A stretch of 51,406 nt of DNA. It comes from Burkholderiaceae bacterium. GTDB lineage: Bacteria; Pseudomonadota; Gammaproteobacteria; Burkholderiales; Burkholderiaceae_D. The position numbers were made by a program, and so were the translations under genes. The notes beneath the pieces were generated by a model that did no database searches, was not told the DNA's origin, and was given only the letters and a program-made list of their open reading frames with translations. Location: the NCBI GenBank assembly GCA_018261755.1, contig JAGTRJ010000010.1, positions 1 to 51,406 of the forward strand. Direction: 5' to 3'. The first letter of the stretch is position 1, and the number at the start of each line of letters is the position of its first letter. This document shows, piece after piece, positions 16,267-26,460 of the stretch.

Positions 16267-17559
16267 TCAGTACGCGGCTGTCGCCGTTTTTTTTGCCAGC
16301 AGCGGTGCCAGCAAGGCCATCGTCCGCTCGGTCGCGCCACGCTGCCGCGACGCGAATGCGAGTGCATCCCGCCCCATCTGCCCGCGCGAGGCATCGTCGC
16401 GCAACAAGCGGGCCGCCAGCCGCATGACTTCAGCCGCATCCGGCGCGCGCACCGCCGCATTCGCGGCAATCGCATCTTCGGTAATCGCGGCAAAATTGAA
16501 AGTGTGCGGCCCGACGATCACCGGCTTGCCAACCGCGCACGCTTCGATCAGGTTCTGCCCGCCCAGCGGCAGCAAACTGCCGCCGACGAACGCACAATCG
16601 CAGGCTGCGTAATACGCGAACATTTCGCCCATCGAATCGCCCAGCAGCACGCGCACATCCGGCGGCAACGGCTCATCGTCCACCAATTGAGAGCGGCGCA
16701 CCAGCGACAAGCCACGCACGGCAACCATCTGCGCCACTTCGTCAAAACGCTGCGGATGGCGCGGCACGAGCACCAGCAGCGCGTCCGGCACATCAAGTTG
16801 CGCCAGCGCATCCAGCAGTAATGCTTCTTCGCCTTCCCTGGTGCTGGCGCACAGCAGCACCGGCCGTGTGCCGAAACGGTCGCGAAACGCTGCCCCAAGC
16901 GCAATGGCTGCATCAGGCACCGCTACGTCGAACTTCACGCTGCCAGTCACTTCAACCCGCGCCTGCCCGAACAGGCGCAGCCGCGCCGCATCGGCTTCAG
17001 TCTGCGCCGCGACGCAAACAATCCCGGCCGCGGCTTCCCGCATCAGCGCGCCGAAACGCTGGCCACGCGCGAGCGAACGCTCGGACAAGCGCGCATTCAC
17101 CAGCGCCAGCGGCACCCGGTGCTGCACGCACTGCGCAATCAGGTTCGGCCAGATTTCGGTTTCCATCAGGATGCACAGACTCGGCTTGAAATGGCACAGA
17201 AAGCGCGCCACCAGCACGCCAATATCGTATGGCAGATAGGATTGCACCACCCTGTCGCCGTAGTGCTTGAACAGCGCCGCGCCGGTTGCCCGGCCGGTCG
17301 GCGTCATGTGCGTCAGCAGCACGCCATACTCGGAATAAGCCGCCAGCAGCGTATCGACCAGCGGTTCGGCGGCGCGGGTTTCGCCAACCGATACCGCGTG
17401 CACCCAAATAAGCGGCCTGTACGGTACCGATTGCGGATAACACCCCAGACGTTCGCCGATATGCTGGCGGTAGCCGCGCTCCCTGCGGCCGCGCCACCAC
17501 AGCCGCAGCAGCGCGAACGGCAACGCCAGCAACCAGGCAACGGAATAAAGCGCGCGCAT
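16267..17559 (-). CDS. waaA: 3-deoxy-D-manno-octulosonic acid transferase
   Basis: Kdo transferase of lipid A core synthesis, working at the cytoplasmic face of the inner membrane. It has 430 residues, the usual length. An N-terminal membrane anchor ([20 protein letters not shown]) is followed by the GERLGCYP and [18 protein letters not shown] blocks, where the glutamate of SVGE is the proposed catalytic base. [10 protein letters not shown] and the C-terminal [33 protein letters not shown] are diagnostic. The start at 17559 matches the family; the open frame extends upstream without homology. It lies 78 bp after the ABC transporter ATPase gene and may be transcribed with that operon. Confidence 0.94.
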   Translation of the reverse strand: MRALYSVAWLLALPFALLRLWWRGRRERGYRQHIGERLGCYPQSVPYRPLIWVHAVSVGETRAAEPLVDTLLAAYSEYGVLLTHMTPTGRATGAALFKHYGDRVVQSYLPYDIGVLVARFLCHFKPSLCILMETEIWPNLIAQCVQHRVPLALVNARLSERSLARGQRFGALMREAAAGIVCVAAQTEADAARLRLFGQARVEVTGSVKFDVAVPDAAIALGAAFRDRFGTRPVLLCASTREGEEALLLDALAQLDVPDALLVLVPRHPQRFDEVAQMVAVRGLSLVRRSQLVDDEPLPPDVRVLLGDSMGEMFAYYAACDCAFVGGSLLPLGGQNLIEACAVGKPVIVGPHTFNFAAITEDAIAANAAVRAPDAAEVMRLAARLLRDDASRGQMGRDALAFASRQRGATERTMALLAPLLAKKTATAAY

Positions 17560-17637
17560 CAGGCGGAAATAAAAAGCGAAATGTTCATCGGCAGCATTAT
17601 CGCGGAATCGCGGCGCAAACACCAAGCCTGCCGCTTC

Positions 17638-19341
17638 TCATGACACCCCCTGCCGCCCCGGAATCGCCGCCAGCAGCGTCTGCGTGTAAGGATGCTGCGG
17701 ATTGCGATACAGGTCGTCCGAATCGGCCATCTCGACCACAGCGCCATCGCGCATCACCATCACGCGATCGGCCATGTAGCGCACCACCGACAGGTCATGC
17801 GAGATGAAGATGTAGCTCAGGCCGAAATCGTCCTGCAAATCCTGCAGCAGGTTCAGCACCTGTGCCTGCACCGACACATCAAGCGCCGACACCGATTCGT
17901 CGCACACCAGCACTTCCGGGTGCAGCGTCAGACAGCGCGCAATCGCGATGCGCTGACGCTGTCCGCCGGAAAATTCGTGCGGATAGCGGTGAAACGCTTC
18001 CACCGGCAAGCCAACCCGCTCCATCCATTTGAAGCACAGCGCGTTGCGTTCGCGATCGTCGGCGCCGATATTGTGGATGCGCATCGGTTCCAGCAGAATC
18101 TGGCCTACGGTGAAGCGCGGGTTGAGCGACGCGAACGGATTCTGGAAAACGATCTGCAGCCGCCGTTTGTAATCGTGAAATTCGCGGCTGCTCATCGCGA
18201 GGATGTCTTTCCCGCGAAAAAACGCCTGTCCGCCAGTCGCTTCATGCAAACGCAGCAGCGTCAGCCCAACCGTCGTCTTGCCGGAACCCGATTCGCCCAC
18301 GATGCCAAGCGTCTTGCCACGCGGCAGCGTGAACGATACGTCCTTGACCGCCTTGAACTCCTTCTGGCCGAACAAGCCTTCGCGGCTGTAAAAGCTCTTG
18401 CTCAGATTTTTCACCACCAGCAATGGCCGTTCATCTTCCACATAGCCGCGCGTGCGTTCTGCCAGCACGATGGCCGGGCTTTCATCGCCGCGCATCATGT
18501 CATCGATCACCGGCAAATGATGTGGCCGAGCATCCAGCGGCGGCCGACATTCGAGCAGCGCACGGGTATACGGATGCTGCGGCTGCAGGAAAACCTGCCG
18601 TGTATCGCCCTGCTCCTGCACTTCGCCATTGCGCATCACGATCACGCGGTCGGCCATTTCCGCCACCAGCGCAAGATCGTGCGTGATGAACAGCACCGAC
18701 ATCCGGTGCCGCTGCTGCAATGCCTTGAGCAACTCGATGATCTGTTTCTGGATGGTCACATCGAGCGCCGTGGTTGGTTCGTCCGCAATCAGCAGCTTCG
18801 GCTCGCATGCGATCGCCATCGCGATCATCACGCGCTGCTGCTGGCCGCCAGACAACTGATTCGGGTAGTAATCGATACGCGCCGCCGGCTCAGGAATGCC
18901 AACTTCGTCCAGCAATTCGACCGTGCGCGCGCGCGCCGCTTTCGCGCCCATGCCCTTGTGCAGCCGCAACACCTCGCCAATCTGATAGCCGACGGTGAGC
19001 ACCGGATTGAGTGACGACATCGGTTCCTGGAAAATCATCGACAGGTCGCGTCCGCACAGCGCGCGGCGCTGCCCGGACGGCATCGTCTGCAATTCCCTCC
19101 CATCGAACGAAATTTTCGACGCCGGCTCGATCAGCGCGTTTTCTACCGGCAACAACCCCATCACCGCCAGTGCGCTGACCGATTTGCCGCTGCCCGATTC
19201 GCCGACCAGTGCCACCGTCGCATTTCTCGGCACGTCGAACGACACCCCCTTCACTGCCTCGAACTCGTTTTTCTTGTCGAGGCGGAAGCGGATGCGCAGG
19301 TCGCGCACTTCAAGCAGGTTGTCGCTGTCTTCCAGACTCAT
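17638..19341 (-). CDS. Peptide ABC transporter ATPase with two fused nucleotide-binding domains
   Basis: A 567-residue protein combining DppD- and DppF-like ATPases in one chain, as in YejF. Domain 1 has GESGSGKS, LSGGQQQRVMIA and LLIADEPTTALD; domain 2 has GESGSGKT, FSGGQRQRIAIA and LVCDESVSALD. Each is followed by the oligopeptide/dipeptide C-terminal extension (QHPYTRALL; QHPYTQTLL). It energises the two permeases encoded 56 bp upstream for import of oligopeptides. Identity as a peptide-type importer is secure; the exact ligand is unknown. Confidence 0.92.
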   Translation of the reverse strand: MSLEDSDNLLEVRDLRIRFRLDKKNEFEAVKGVSFDVPRNATVALVGESGSGKSVSALAVMGLLPVENALIEPASKISFDGRELQTMPSGQRRALCGRDLSMIFQEPMSSLNPVLTVGYQIGEVLRLHKGMGAKAARARTVELLDEVGIPEPAARIDYYPNQLSGGQQQRVMIAMAIACEPKLLIADEPTTALDVTIQKQIIELLKALQQRHRMSVLFITHDLALVAEMADRVIVMRNGEVQEQGDTRQVFLQPQHPYTRALLECRPPLDARPHHLPVIDDMMRGDESPAIVLAERTRGYVEDERPLLVVKNLSKSFYSREGLFGQKEFKAVKDVSFTLPRGKTLGIVGESGSGKTTVGLTLLRLHEATGGQAFFRGKDILAMSSREFHDYKRRLQIVFQNPFASLNPRFTVGQILLEPMRIHNIGADDRERNALCFKWMERVGLPVEAFHRYPHEFSGGQRQRIAIARCLTLHPEVLVCDESVSALDVSVQAQVLNLLQDLQDDFGLSYIFISHDLSVVRYMADRVMVMRDGAVVEMADSDDLYRNPQHPYTQTLLAAIPGRQGVS

Positions 19342-19397
19342 CTATTATCACCGGCCATCGCAAAAAGGGTTGCTCGCGTCATGCATGCCACCATGCT

Positions 19398-20537
19398 TCA
19401 CTTCAGTTTCGGATCGAGCGCATCGCGCAGCGCGTCGGTAAACAATGAAAACGCGGTCACCAGCACCGCCATCGCACCAGTGGCGGCGGTCAGCTGCCAC
19501 CACTTGCCGAGAATCAGCTCGTTCTGCGCCTCGTTCAGCATGCTGCCCCACGACACGACCCCAACCGGCACGCCAAAACCGAGGAAGCTCAAAATCACTT
19601 CGGACTTGATGAAACCGACCGCCAGAATCGACATCTGCACCAGCGCCACATGGCTGATGTTCGGAAAAATGTGGATGAACATCCGGCCCAGATGCGACCC
19701 ACCAATCGCGCCGGCAGCCAGCACGTATTCCCGTTCCTTGTGCTTCATGTATTCGGCCCGCACCAGCCGGAACACACCGGTCCAGCCAGTCAGCCCGAGA
19801 ATCAGGATAATGGTTGTCACACCTTTCTGCTGCAGCACCGCCGCCACCGCCAGAATCAGCAGCAAATATGGGATCGAAGTAAAAATGCTGTAGAACCAGT
19901 TGAAGAAATCGTCGGTGCGACCACCGAAATAGCCTGCCAGCGCACCGAACAGCGTGCCGAGGAAGGTGGCCACCAGCGCCGCCACCAGCCCGACCACAAT
20001 CGAGGTTTCAGCGCCCTTGATCGTTTTCTTGATCACGTCGTGGCCCCATTTGTCCGCGCCGAACGGCAGCGTCGTCTTTTTCTCGCTCGTGACATGGGTG
20101 GCCGCACCGGAAGGCATGCCGCGGATTTCAGCCAGTTCCTTTTCCAGCGGATCGGCAATGCCGTAGCTGTCCTCTGCGCCAGCTTCACCTCCGGCAGCGG
20201 CCGCCACGCTCGCGCCATCCATTTCGGCGCGTAACTCGCGTATCACATCTTTCAATGGATCGAGCGGATTTTCCGGCGGTACTTCGGTCGCGGCAGGCTC
20301 GGCCGTGCGATGCGCCGCATCAGCCTGCGCGCCTATGAACGAAGGCGGCGCATAATGCACGCCGATTTCATCCGCCCAGTCGTTCGCCAGCCAACCAGAC
20401 ATCGACGCGGCCAGCATCGCCGCGAACAGCAGCAGCACCGCCAGCGCAGCCATCGCTACCCTGTCTGCGCGCAAACGCCGCCAGGCGAGCGTCCACAGTC
20501 CGGGAGATAGGTGGCTGGACGAGGCAAACATCGGCAC
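19398..20537 (-). CDS. Peptide ABC transporter permease (DppC/YejE type)
   Basis: A 379-residue membrane permease. A membrane segment near residues 30-50 is followed by a long periplasmic region unusually rich in Ala, Glu and Pro (EPAATEVPPENPLDPLKDVI, then GASVAAAAGGEAGAED). The family transmembrane domain then begins VGLVAALVATFLGTLFGALAGYFGG, with the EAA-like loop AAGAIGGSHLGRMFIHIFPN. The long periplasmic insert is characteristic of YejE-type rather than DppC-type permeases. It starts 1 bp after the upstream permease stop, so the two are translationally linked. Confidence 0.9.
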   Translation of the reverse strand: MPMFASSSHLSPGLWTLAWRRLRADRVAMAALAVLLLFAAMLAASMSGWLANDWADEIGVHYAPPSFIGAQADAAHRTAEPAATEVPPENPLDPLKDVIRELRAEMDGASVAAAAGGEAGAEDSYGIADPLEKELAEIRGMPSGAATHVTSEKKTTLPFGADKWGHDVIKKTIKGAETSIVVGLVAALVATFLGTLFGALAGYFGGRTDDFFNWFYSIFTSIPYLLLILAVAAVLQQKGVTTIILILGLTGWTGVFRLVRAEYMKHKEREYVLAAGAIGGSHLGRMFIHIFPNISHVALVQMSILAVGFIKSEVILSFLGFGVPVGVVSWGSMLNEAQNELILGKWWQLTAATGAMAVLVTAFSLFTDALRDALDPKLK

Positions 20538-20538
20538 C

Positions 20539-21477
20539 CTATCGCAGTTTCACGCGCGGATCGACTGCCTGGTACAGCAAATCCGTCAGCAGGTTGAATA
20601 GCATGGTCGCGAACGCGACATACACGGTAATCGCCTTGATCACCGGAAAGTCGCTGCGTTCGACCGCCAGAATGATTTCCCGCCCGATGCCCGGAATCGA
20701 AAAGAAGCGCTCGACCAGAAACGCGCCGATCAGCAGCGACGGCAGATTCGACATCACATGCGTGATGATCGGGATGGCCGCATTGCGCAGCACATGCACC
20801 CACAGGATGCGCCCTTCGCTCAGCCCCTTGGCGCGCGCGGTGCGCACGTAATCCTGATTGACTTCATCCAGCACGAAGGTGCGGAACAGCCGCAGGTTCG
20901 GCGCCAGGCTGACCGCCAGCAGGATCAGGATCGGCAGCGCCGAATAGCGCAGCAGGTTGTGCGCGAAACTGTCGCCCCAGCCCTGCACCGGAAACAGCCC
21001 CAGCTTATAGCCCAGCCAGTACTGGAACACGATGATGTACACCAGAATGCTGATCGACATGCCGACCGTACACGCGATCATCACCGCCCTATCGGTCAGC
21101 GAACCACGCACGCGTGCAATCAGCAGCGCCAGCGCAATCGCAATCACGGTTTCCAGAATGGTCAGCGGAATCAGCAGCGTCAGCGACGGGCCGAGGCGGG
21201 TCGAAATGACGCGCGACACCTGCTCGCCGGTACTCCAGCTAGCGCCAAAATCGAAGGTAACGATCTGTTTGATGAAGATCCACAACTGCACATACACCGG
21301 CTCGTCAATGCCGAGCTGCCGACGGATATTCGCAATTTGCTCCGGGTTCGACATCTTGCCGGCGAGGATGTACGCCGGATCGCCGCCAACCCAGTTGAAC
21401 AGCAAAAACACCAGCAACACGACCCCCAGCATCGTGGGGATCATCTGCCATAACCTGCGGACGATGTAGGCCAGCAT
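20539..21477 (-). CDS. Peptide ABC transporter permease (DppB/YejB type)
   Basis: A 312-residue inner membrane permease beginning MLAYIVRRLWQMIPTMLGVV, the standard DppB-type N-terminus, with GGDPA, LGIDEPVYVQL and the cytoplasmic coupling motif RTARAKGLSEGRILWVHVLRNA. It forms the channel with the second permease encoded immediately downstream. It lies 21 bp after the M3 peptidase gene. Its length matches DppB more than the longer YejB. Confidence 0.92.
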   Translation of the reverse strand: MLAYIVRRLWQMIPTMLGVVLLVFLLFNWVGGDPAYILAGKMSNPEQIANIRRQLGIDEPVYVQLWIFIKQIVTFDFGASWSTGEQVSRVISTRLGPSLTLLIPLTILETVIAIALALLIARVRGSLTDRAVMIACTVGMSISILVYIIVFQYWLGYKLGLFPVQGWGDSFAHNLLRYSALPILILLAVSLAPNLRLFRTFVLDEVNQDYVRTARAKGLSEGRILWVHVLRNAAIPIITHVMSNLPSLLIGAFLVERFFSIPGIGREIILAVERSDFPVIKAITVYVAFATMLFNLLTDLLYQAVDPRVKLR

Positions 21478-21498
21478 GGGCGCCTTATGCCGTTGCGC

Positions 21499-23508
21499 TC
21501 ACTTCGCCCGCTTGCCGCCGATTTCGTTGAAGAACGCCTTGCTGTCCGGCTCACGCCCGAGGAAGCCGCGCACCAGTTCGCTGCCGCGCAATTCGCCGCC
21601 GCGCGCCAGGATCGCTTTGCGGTAAGCCATGCCGACTTCCGGATCCAGCATGCGACCATCAAAGCGCGACCGCATGTCGAGCGCAATCACTTCGGACCAC
21701 ATGTAGCCGTAATAGCCGGCGGCGTAACCGCCCATCAGATGGCTGAACTGGCCCGGAAATTCGGTACCGGGCAGATAGCCCTGCGGCGTCGCGCCTTCCA
21801 TTTTCTGCCACAGCTGCAGCGGTTCGCCACCAGCCTGATGTAATGCCATGTCGAAATTCGCATACAGATGCTGGCGCGCATAGCGGATGCCGCGCCCGAA
21901 ATCGTGCGCCGCCTTCAGCCGCTGCACCAGCCCCTTGTCCACCGTCGGGCAAGGCGTGGAACAGAATGCCGGCAGCAGCGCCAGCGATTCGCTGCGACGC
22001 CCCCATTCCTCGAACATCTGCGATGGCGCTTCGACGAAATCGCGCTCAACGCTGGTGCCGGCATGGTCGGCATAACGCGTTTCCGACAGCACGCCATGCA
22101 GGATGTGGCCGAATTCATGCAGCAGCGTTTCCAGTTCGGTCGCGTCCAGCCCCTCGCGGTTGAAGTTCGCCACCAACACCGAGATTGGCGTGCGCCCGGT
22201 CAGCGTGCTGGCGCCGCGGGTGCCGAACGCCGCCGCATGGCCGTATTTGCCTTCGCGCGGGAAAATGTCGAGATAGATGCCGCCGATGCGCTGCAGCGTT
22301 TTACTGTCGATCACGTCGTAGTAGCGCACATCCTTGTGCCACACCGGCACCTCGGCCTGCCTGAACTGCACGCCATACAATGTGCCGGCCAGCGCCATGG
22401 TCCATTTCACCGAGGCATCGGTCGGGAAATACTTGCGCAGCGCATTCTGGTCGATGTCGTACAGCGCCTTTTTCATTTTCTGCTGCCAGTACGGCGTATC
22501 CCAGCGCTCGATGCGCACCGACGCGAGGTCGATGCCGGTCGTTTTCGCCTTGTATTCGCGCAACTCGTCCAGCTCCGCCTTTTCCAGCCCGGTCACCGCC
22601 TGTTGCACCTCGGCCAGGAATTGGTTGACCGCTGCCGGCTTGCCCGCCATCCGGCGACGCAACGCGAAATCGGCGTAGCTTGGCATACCGAACAGCGCCG
22701 CCATTTCCTGCCGCAGCGCGGCGGCTTCCTTCATCAGTTGCAGATTCCTTGGCGTGCCGCGGTTGATGAACGCGGTCAGATAACGCCGGCGCGCATTCTC
22801 GTTGTCAGCGTACTGCATAAACGGATGGAACTCGGTATATTCGAAACCGAGTTGGTAATTGCCGCCGCTGTCACGCTTGGCCTTCGCCAGAAATTCCGGC
22901 GGCAAGCCCTGCATTTCGGCCGGGGTAAAGGTCAGCTTTTGCCGGTTGTCGCGGATGTTGCGCGCGAATTCCTGCTTGAGCTGGGTCAGCCGTTCAAGGA
23001 TGGCCTTCATTCGCGCCTGCTTTTCCGGCGGCAATGAAACGCCGGTATCGTCGAAGCTGTCGAGTATGTCCTGCCGCAGTTTTTTCTCGATCGGATCGGC
23101 CGGATTGGTGGCCTTGAGCCGCTGGTACAGCCGTTCATTCTGGAACAGCTCGGTCGCGAATTTGGTAATCGCCACCTGGCAAGGCTCGGCGCTACGGCGC
23201 ACCGCCGGATCCGGCGACACGTTCATCAACAGCGCCACCGGCCCCTGCAAGTCTTCCAGCCCAATCTGCATCGCATTCCATTCGCGGAATACCACCTTCG
23301 CGTCTTGCGCCTCAAGGTCGGTCATGTTCGTCAACGCCAGCACCTTGCTGCGCAGGCCGGACAGATCCTGCTCGCAGCGCGACGCAAGCTCACCGGCTTT
23401 CAGCAGCGGAATCAGCGGGCGCGCGCCCTGTTCCGGCGCAGCAGCGAATGAAATGGCTGGCGCCAGCATGGCCAGTGACAGCAGGAATTGCGGCAATGAG
23501 CGTTTCAT
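21499..23508 (-). CDS. Exported M3 family metallopeptidase (Dcp/oligopeptidase-like)
   Basis: A 669-residue zinc oligopeptidase. Residues 1-23 form a signal peptide (PQFLLSLAMLAPAISFAAA), so it should act in the periplasm, unlike cytoplasmic oligopeptidase A. The active site is intact: LLHEFGHILHG with the HEFGH zinc motif, and the third ligand glutamate in FVEAPSQMFEEW. The start at 23508 is set by the signal peptide. It sits between the substrate-binding protein (59 bp upstream) and the permeases (21 bp downstream) of a peptide importer, suggesting it trims peptides before uptake. That functional link is inferred from position. Confidence 0.9.
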   Translation of the reverse strand: MKRSLPQFLLSLAMLAPAISFAAAPEQGARPLIPLLKAGELASRCEQDLSGLRSKVLALTNMTDLEAQDAKVVFREWNAMQIGLEDLQGPVALLMNVSPDPAVRRSAEPCQVAITKFATELFQNERLYQRLKATNPADPIEKKLRQDILDSFDDTGVSLPPEKQARMKAILERLTQLKQEFARNIRDNRQKLTFTPAEMQGLPPEFLAKAKRDSGGNYQLGFEYTEFHPFMQYADNENARRRYLTAFINRGTPRNLQLMKEAAALRQEMAALFGMPSYADFALRRRMAGKPAAVNQFLAEVQQAVTGLEKAELDELREYKAKTTGIDLASVRIERWDTPYWQQKMKKALYDIDQNALRKYFPTDASVKWTMALAGTLYGVQFRQAEVPVWHKDVRYYDVIDSKTLQRIGGIYLDIFPREGKYGHAAAFGTRGASTLTGRTPISVLVANFNREGLDATELETLLHEFGHILHGVLSETRYADHAGTSVERDFVEAPSQMFEEWGRRSESLALLPAFCSTPCPTVDKGLVQRLKAAHDFGRGIRYARQHLYANFDMALHQAGGEPLQLWQKMEGATPQGYLPGTEFPGQFSHLMGGYAAGYYGYMWSEVIALDMRSRFDGRMLDPEVGMAYRKAILARGGELRGSELVRGFLGREPDSKAFFNEIGGKRAK

Positions 23509-23567
23509 GTATTCACCATTCAGAGGGAAATTTCCGGTATTTTCGCAGACCTGACGCCGACATACCA

Positions 23568-25346
23568 TCACCGGCGCATATCGAGGTCAATATAGCGCCA
23601 TTCGGCATGCAGCACCGGATGTTTCTTGTAACCGATCACCCGCGGCTGCGCCAGCATGTTGCGGTAACGCGCATAGCCGATGATGGTCGGCGCGGTCACT
23701 TCCATCAGCCGCGCCATCTTGTGATACAGCAGGTCGCGCTCCAACCCGTGCGGCAGTTTTTGCGACGCTTCGTACAAGCGATCGTATTCCGCCATCTGCA
23801 TGCAGCCGTTGTTGCTCTTGCCGACATTGCGACCATAGAACAGCTGCATGAAATTGTCGCCGTCCGGGTAATCAGCAATCCACGGGCTGGTACGCATCAT
23901 CAGCCGGCACTGCTTCTCGGCCTTCAGCAAATCGGGGAATGGGCGCTTGTCGCTTTCCATCCGGATCGACAAGGAATCGAACGTCTTTTTCCACATTTCC
24001 GCCTGCTGCTGTCCGACTGAATCGGCACGCACCGAAAACGTTATCACGAGCGGCTGGCCGCTGGGCAGCGTGCGCCAGCCATCTGCGCCTTTTTTGTAGT
24101 GAAATTTGTCGAGCAGCGCATTCGCGGTTTTCGGGTCGAATTTCACTTTGCTGCGGTATTTCGGATCATGCCCGACGATACCGGGCGGGATCGGGTATTC
24201 GAGCTTGACCGCCTGGCCGTTCCAGATGATGTTGATTTCTTCCTGCACGTTGTGCGCCATTGCAATCGCGCGCCGCAACGCGATTTTCTCCTTCGTCAGC
24301 CCGCCCAGCACCGGATGCTGCATATTGAAGTAATAGTGGCTCAGTTCCGGCTCGATCAGCCGCGACAGCTTCACGCCTTTTGCCGCCAGTTCCGGCCGCA
24401 ATTTGCCATGGTCGAGCGCGCGCGGTGCCAGCGGGCCATCGAGATTGAACAGGTCGATTTCGCCATTCTGGAATGCCAGCCAGCGCGACTGGTCTTCCGG
24501 CACGACGGTAATCTCGACCCGACCGATGCGCGGCATCGTTTTGCCCTTCATCGCGGCCACAATCGCCTTGTCTTCCTCGCTACCGGGCGCGAAATCCCAC
24601 ACCAAACCGCGGTAATCCGGATTCGCCACCAGCACCATCTTCGCCCCGCGCTGCCAGCTCGCCAGCAGATACGGCCCGGTGCCGACCGGATGCGCCATCG
24701 CGTGGCCGTTGCCGTCGCGGTATTTTTCGATCACTTCGCGCGCCACGGCCGAGGTCGGCGTGTGCGCCAGAATCTGGCCGAGGTTATAGTCCGGCGCATT
24801 CAGCCGGATGCGCAACGTGTAGCGATCGGGCGTCTGCAGGCCGGCGATCTTCGCGTCGTAATCAAACTTGCCGCTCTTTTTTGCCTGCATCGCCAGCGCG
24901 TCCAGCCCGGCAATCTTGCCTTCGACCAGCCAGCTCCACGGCGAGCGCAGCGCCGGGTCAATCAGCCGCTTGAGCGAATAGGCGTAATCGGCTGCGGTCA
25001 ACTCGCGCCGCCGGCCATTGAATGCCGGATCGGGCGCGAAGAAAATGCCTTTCTGCACGCGAATGGTCCACACCCGCCCGCCCTGCGCCACCTGCGGCAT
25101 CGCAGCCGCCGTTTGCGGCATCAGCTTCGCCGGCCGTGCCAGATAATCGTAGGTGAACAGCGTTTCGAAAATCGAGGCGTTGATTTGCGATGAATACAGA
25201 TCGTGCGACGCTACCGGATCGAAACCTGTTTCCGCCGCGGCAAACACGGTGCGCAGCACCTTGCTAGGGTCTGCCGCCGCCATCGTCTGCAGCGGCAGGC
25301 ACAGCGCAAAACAAAGCAGCAGGCGACGCAGAAATGTCAGGCTCAT
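23568..25346 (-). CDS. Peptide ABC transporter substrate-binding protein (family 5)
   Basis: A 592-residue periplasmic binding protein. It has a signal peptide (LRRLLLCFALCLPLQTMAAA) and the SBP family 5 pattern: SQINASIFETLFTYDYLARP near the N-terminus, LTAADYAYSLKRLIDPALRSP, HPVGTGPYLLASWQRG and LRRAIAMAHN. It delivers oligopeptides to the permeases encoded further down the operon. It is the first gene of a five-gene set (binding protein, M3 peptidase, two permeases, fused ATPase). The ligand is not readable from sequence. Confidence 0.9.
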   Translation of the reverse strand: MSLTFLRRLLLCFALCLPLQTMAAADPSKVLRTVFAAAETGFDPVASHDLYSSQINASIFETLFTYDYLARPAKLMPQTAAAMPQVAQGGRVWTIRVQKGIFFAPDPAFNGRRRELTAADYAYSLKRLIDPALRSPWSWLVEGKIAGLDALAMQAKKSGKFDYDAKIAGLQTPDRYTLRIRLNAPDYNLGQILAHTPTSAVAREVIEKYRDGNGHAMAHPVGTGPYLLASWQRGAKMVLVANPDYRGLVWDFAPGSEEDKAIVAAMKGKTMPRIGRVEITVVPEDQSRWLAFQNGEIDLFNLDGPLAPRALDHGKLRPELAAKGVKLSRLIEPELSHYYFNMQHPVLGGLTKEKIALRRAIAMAHNVQEEINIIWNGQAVKLEYPIPPGIVGHDPKYRSKVKFDPKTANALLDKFHYKKGADGWRTLPSGQPLVITFSVRADSVGQQQAEMWKKTFDSLSIRMESDKRPFPDLLKAEKQCRLMMRTSPWIADYPDGDNFMQLFYGRNVGKSNNGCMQMAEYDRLYEASQKLPHGLERDLLYHKMARLMEVTAPTIIGYARYRNMLAQPRVIGYKKHPVLHAEWRYIDLDMRR

Positions 25347-25497
25347 GATTTTCCTGAAAAATGGCGAGATAGCGCGCTATTGTAAGCCGCGCCGCGCGCA
25401 ATTGACTGGAAAATATGCTCCATGCAGCAATTGAATTACACCGGATCTTGCCTGGCTGAACAGCATGATTTCCATTCATACTCTGTAACAAAGTGAT

Positions 25498-25527
25498 TTG
25501 TCGCCGCCAAGGGTTCTGGCGTAGAAT
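25498..25527 (+). promoter_or_regulatory. Candidate promoter of the parvulin gene
   Basis: TTGTCG (25498-25503) and TAGAAT (25522-25527) are separated by 18 bp, about 64 bp before the start codon at 25591. The match to sigma-70 boxes is moderate (four of six and five of six). Confidence 0.45.
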
Positions 25528-25590
25528 GCCCGCACAGTATTCCGGCGAAACCCGGCCAAATTGCCTGTTACTTCACAGAAGGAAAACACC

Positions 25591-26373
25591 ATGACCTTAC
25601 GATTTGCACATACGCTGGCGGCAGCCACGCTCGCCGTCGCCGCCCTGCCCGTCCTGGCGCAAAACCTCGCGACCGTCAACGGCAAGGCCGTGCCGGCATC
25701 GCGCGCCGATGCGCTGACCAAGCAGCTGGTCGCACAAGGCCAGAAGGACACCCCCGAACTGCGCCAGATGGTGAAGCAGGAAATCATCATCCGCGAAATC
25801 CTGGCGCAGGAGGCGCAAAAGCGCGGCATCGCGAACCAGACTGAAGTCAAGAACCAGCTGGAAATGGGCCGGCAAACCATCCTGATCAATGCGATGCGGA
25901 TGGATTTCGTGCGCAAGAACCCGGTGACCGATGCCGCGGTAAAGGCAGAATACGATCGACTGGTGAAAGTCCATGCCGACGACAAGGAATACCACGCGCG
26001 CCACATTCTGGTGGAAAAGGAAGACGATGCGAAGGCCATCATCGCCAAGCTGAAGGATGGCGCGAAATTTGAAGACCTGGCAAAGCAGTCGAAGGATACC
26101 GGCTCGGCCGAAAAAGGCGGCGACCTCGACTGGTCGGTCGCGAACCGCTACGTGAAACCGTTCGCCGATGCGCTGGCGGCGCTGAAGAAAGGCCAGTTGA
26201 CCGAAACACCGGTCAAGACGCAATTCGGCTATCACGTAATCCGGCTGGAAGACGTCCGCACTGCCAAGACGCCTACGTTCGACGAAGTCAAGCCGCAAAT
26301 CGAGAAATCGCTGCTGGACAAGAAACTGCAGTCGTTTCAGGAAGGTATCGTCAAGGGCGCGAAGGTCAAATAA
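25591..26373 (+). CDS. Periplasmic parvulin-type peptidyl-prolyl isomerase
   Basis: A 260-residue PpiC/PrsA-like foldase. The signal peptide ends LPVLAQ. A SurA-N-like helical region follows (residues about 35-125), with a rotamase domain from about 130: YHARHILVEKEDDAKAIIAKL, FEDLAKQSKDTGSAEKGGDLDW and TPVKTQFGYHVIRLEDVR are the parvulin signatures. It assists folding of outer membrane or secreted proteins. The start at 25591 has AGAAGGA at good spacing. It is monocistronic and ends before a strong terminator. Confidence 0.92.
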   Translation: MTLRFAHTLAAATLAVAALPVLAQNLATVNGKAVPASRADALTKQLVAQGQKDTPELRQMVKQEIIIREILAQEAQKRGIANQTEVKNQLEMGRQTILINAMRMDFVRKNPVTDAAVKAEYDRLVKVHADDKEYHARHILVEKEDDAKAIIAKLKDGAKFEDLAKQSKDTGSAEKGGDLDWSVANRYVKPFADALAALKKGQLTETPVKTQFGYHVIRLEDVRTAKTPTFDEVKPQIEKSLLDKKLQSFQEGIVKGAKVK

Positions 26374-26424
26374 GCGTCCTGCGATTAATGAAAAAGCGCC
26401 GGGAATTCCGGCGCCTCGAGATGA

Positions 26425-26460
26425 AACCGGCGCATGCGGCAAACATGCGCCGGTTTTTTT
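26425..26460 (+). terminator. Intrinsic terminator of the parvulin gene
   Basis: AACCGGCGCATG and CATGCGCCGGTT form a perfect 12-bp stem with a 7-nt loop (CGGCAAA), followed by a run of T. The T run abuts the stop of the converging small gene at 26459. Confidence 0.9.
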
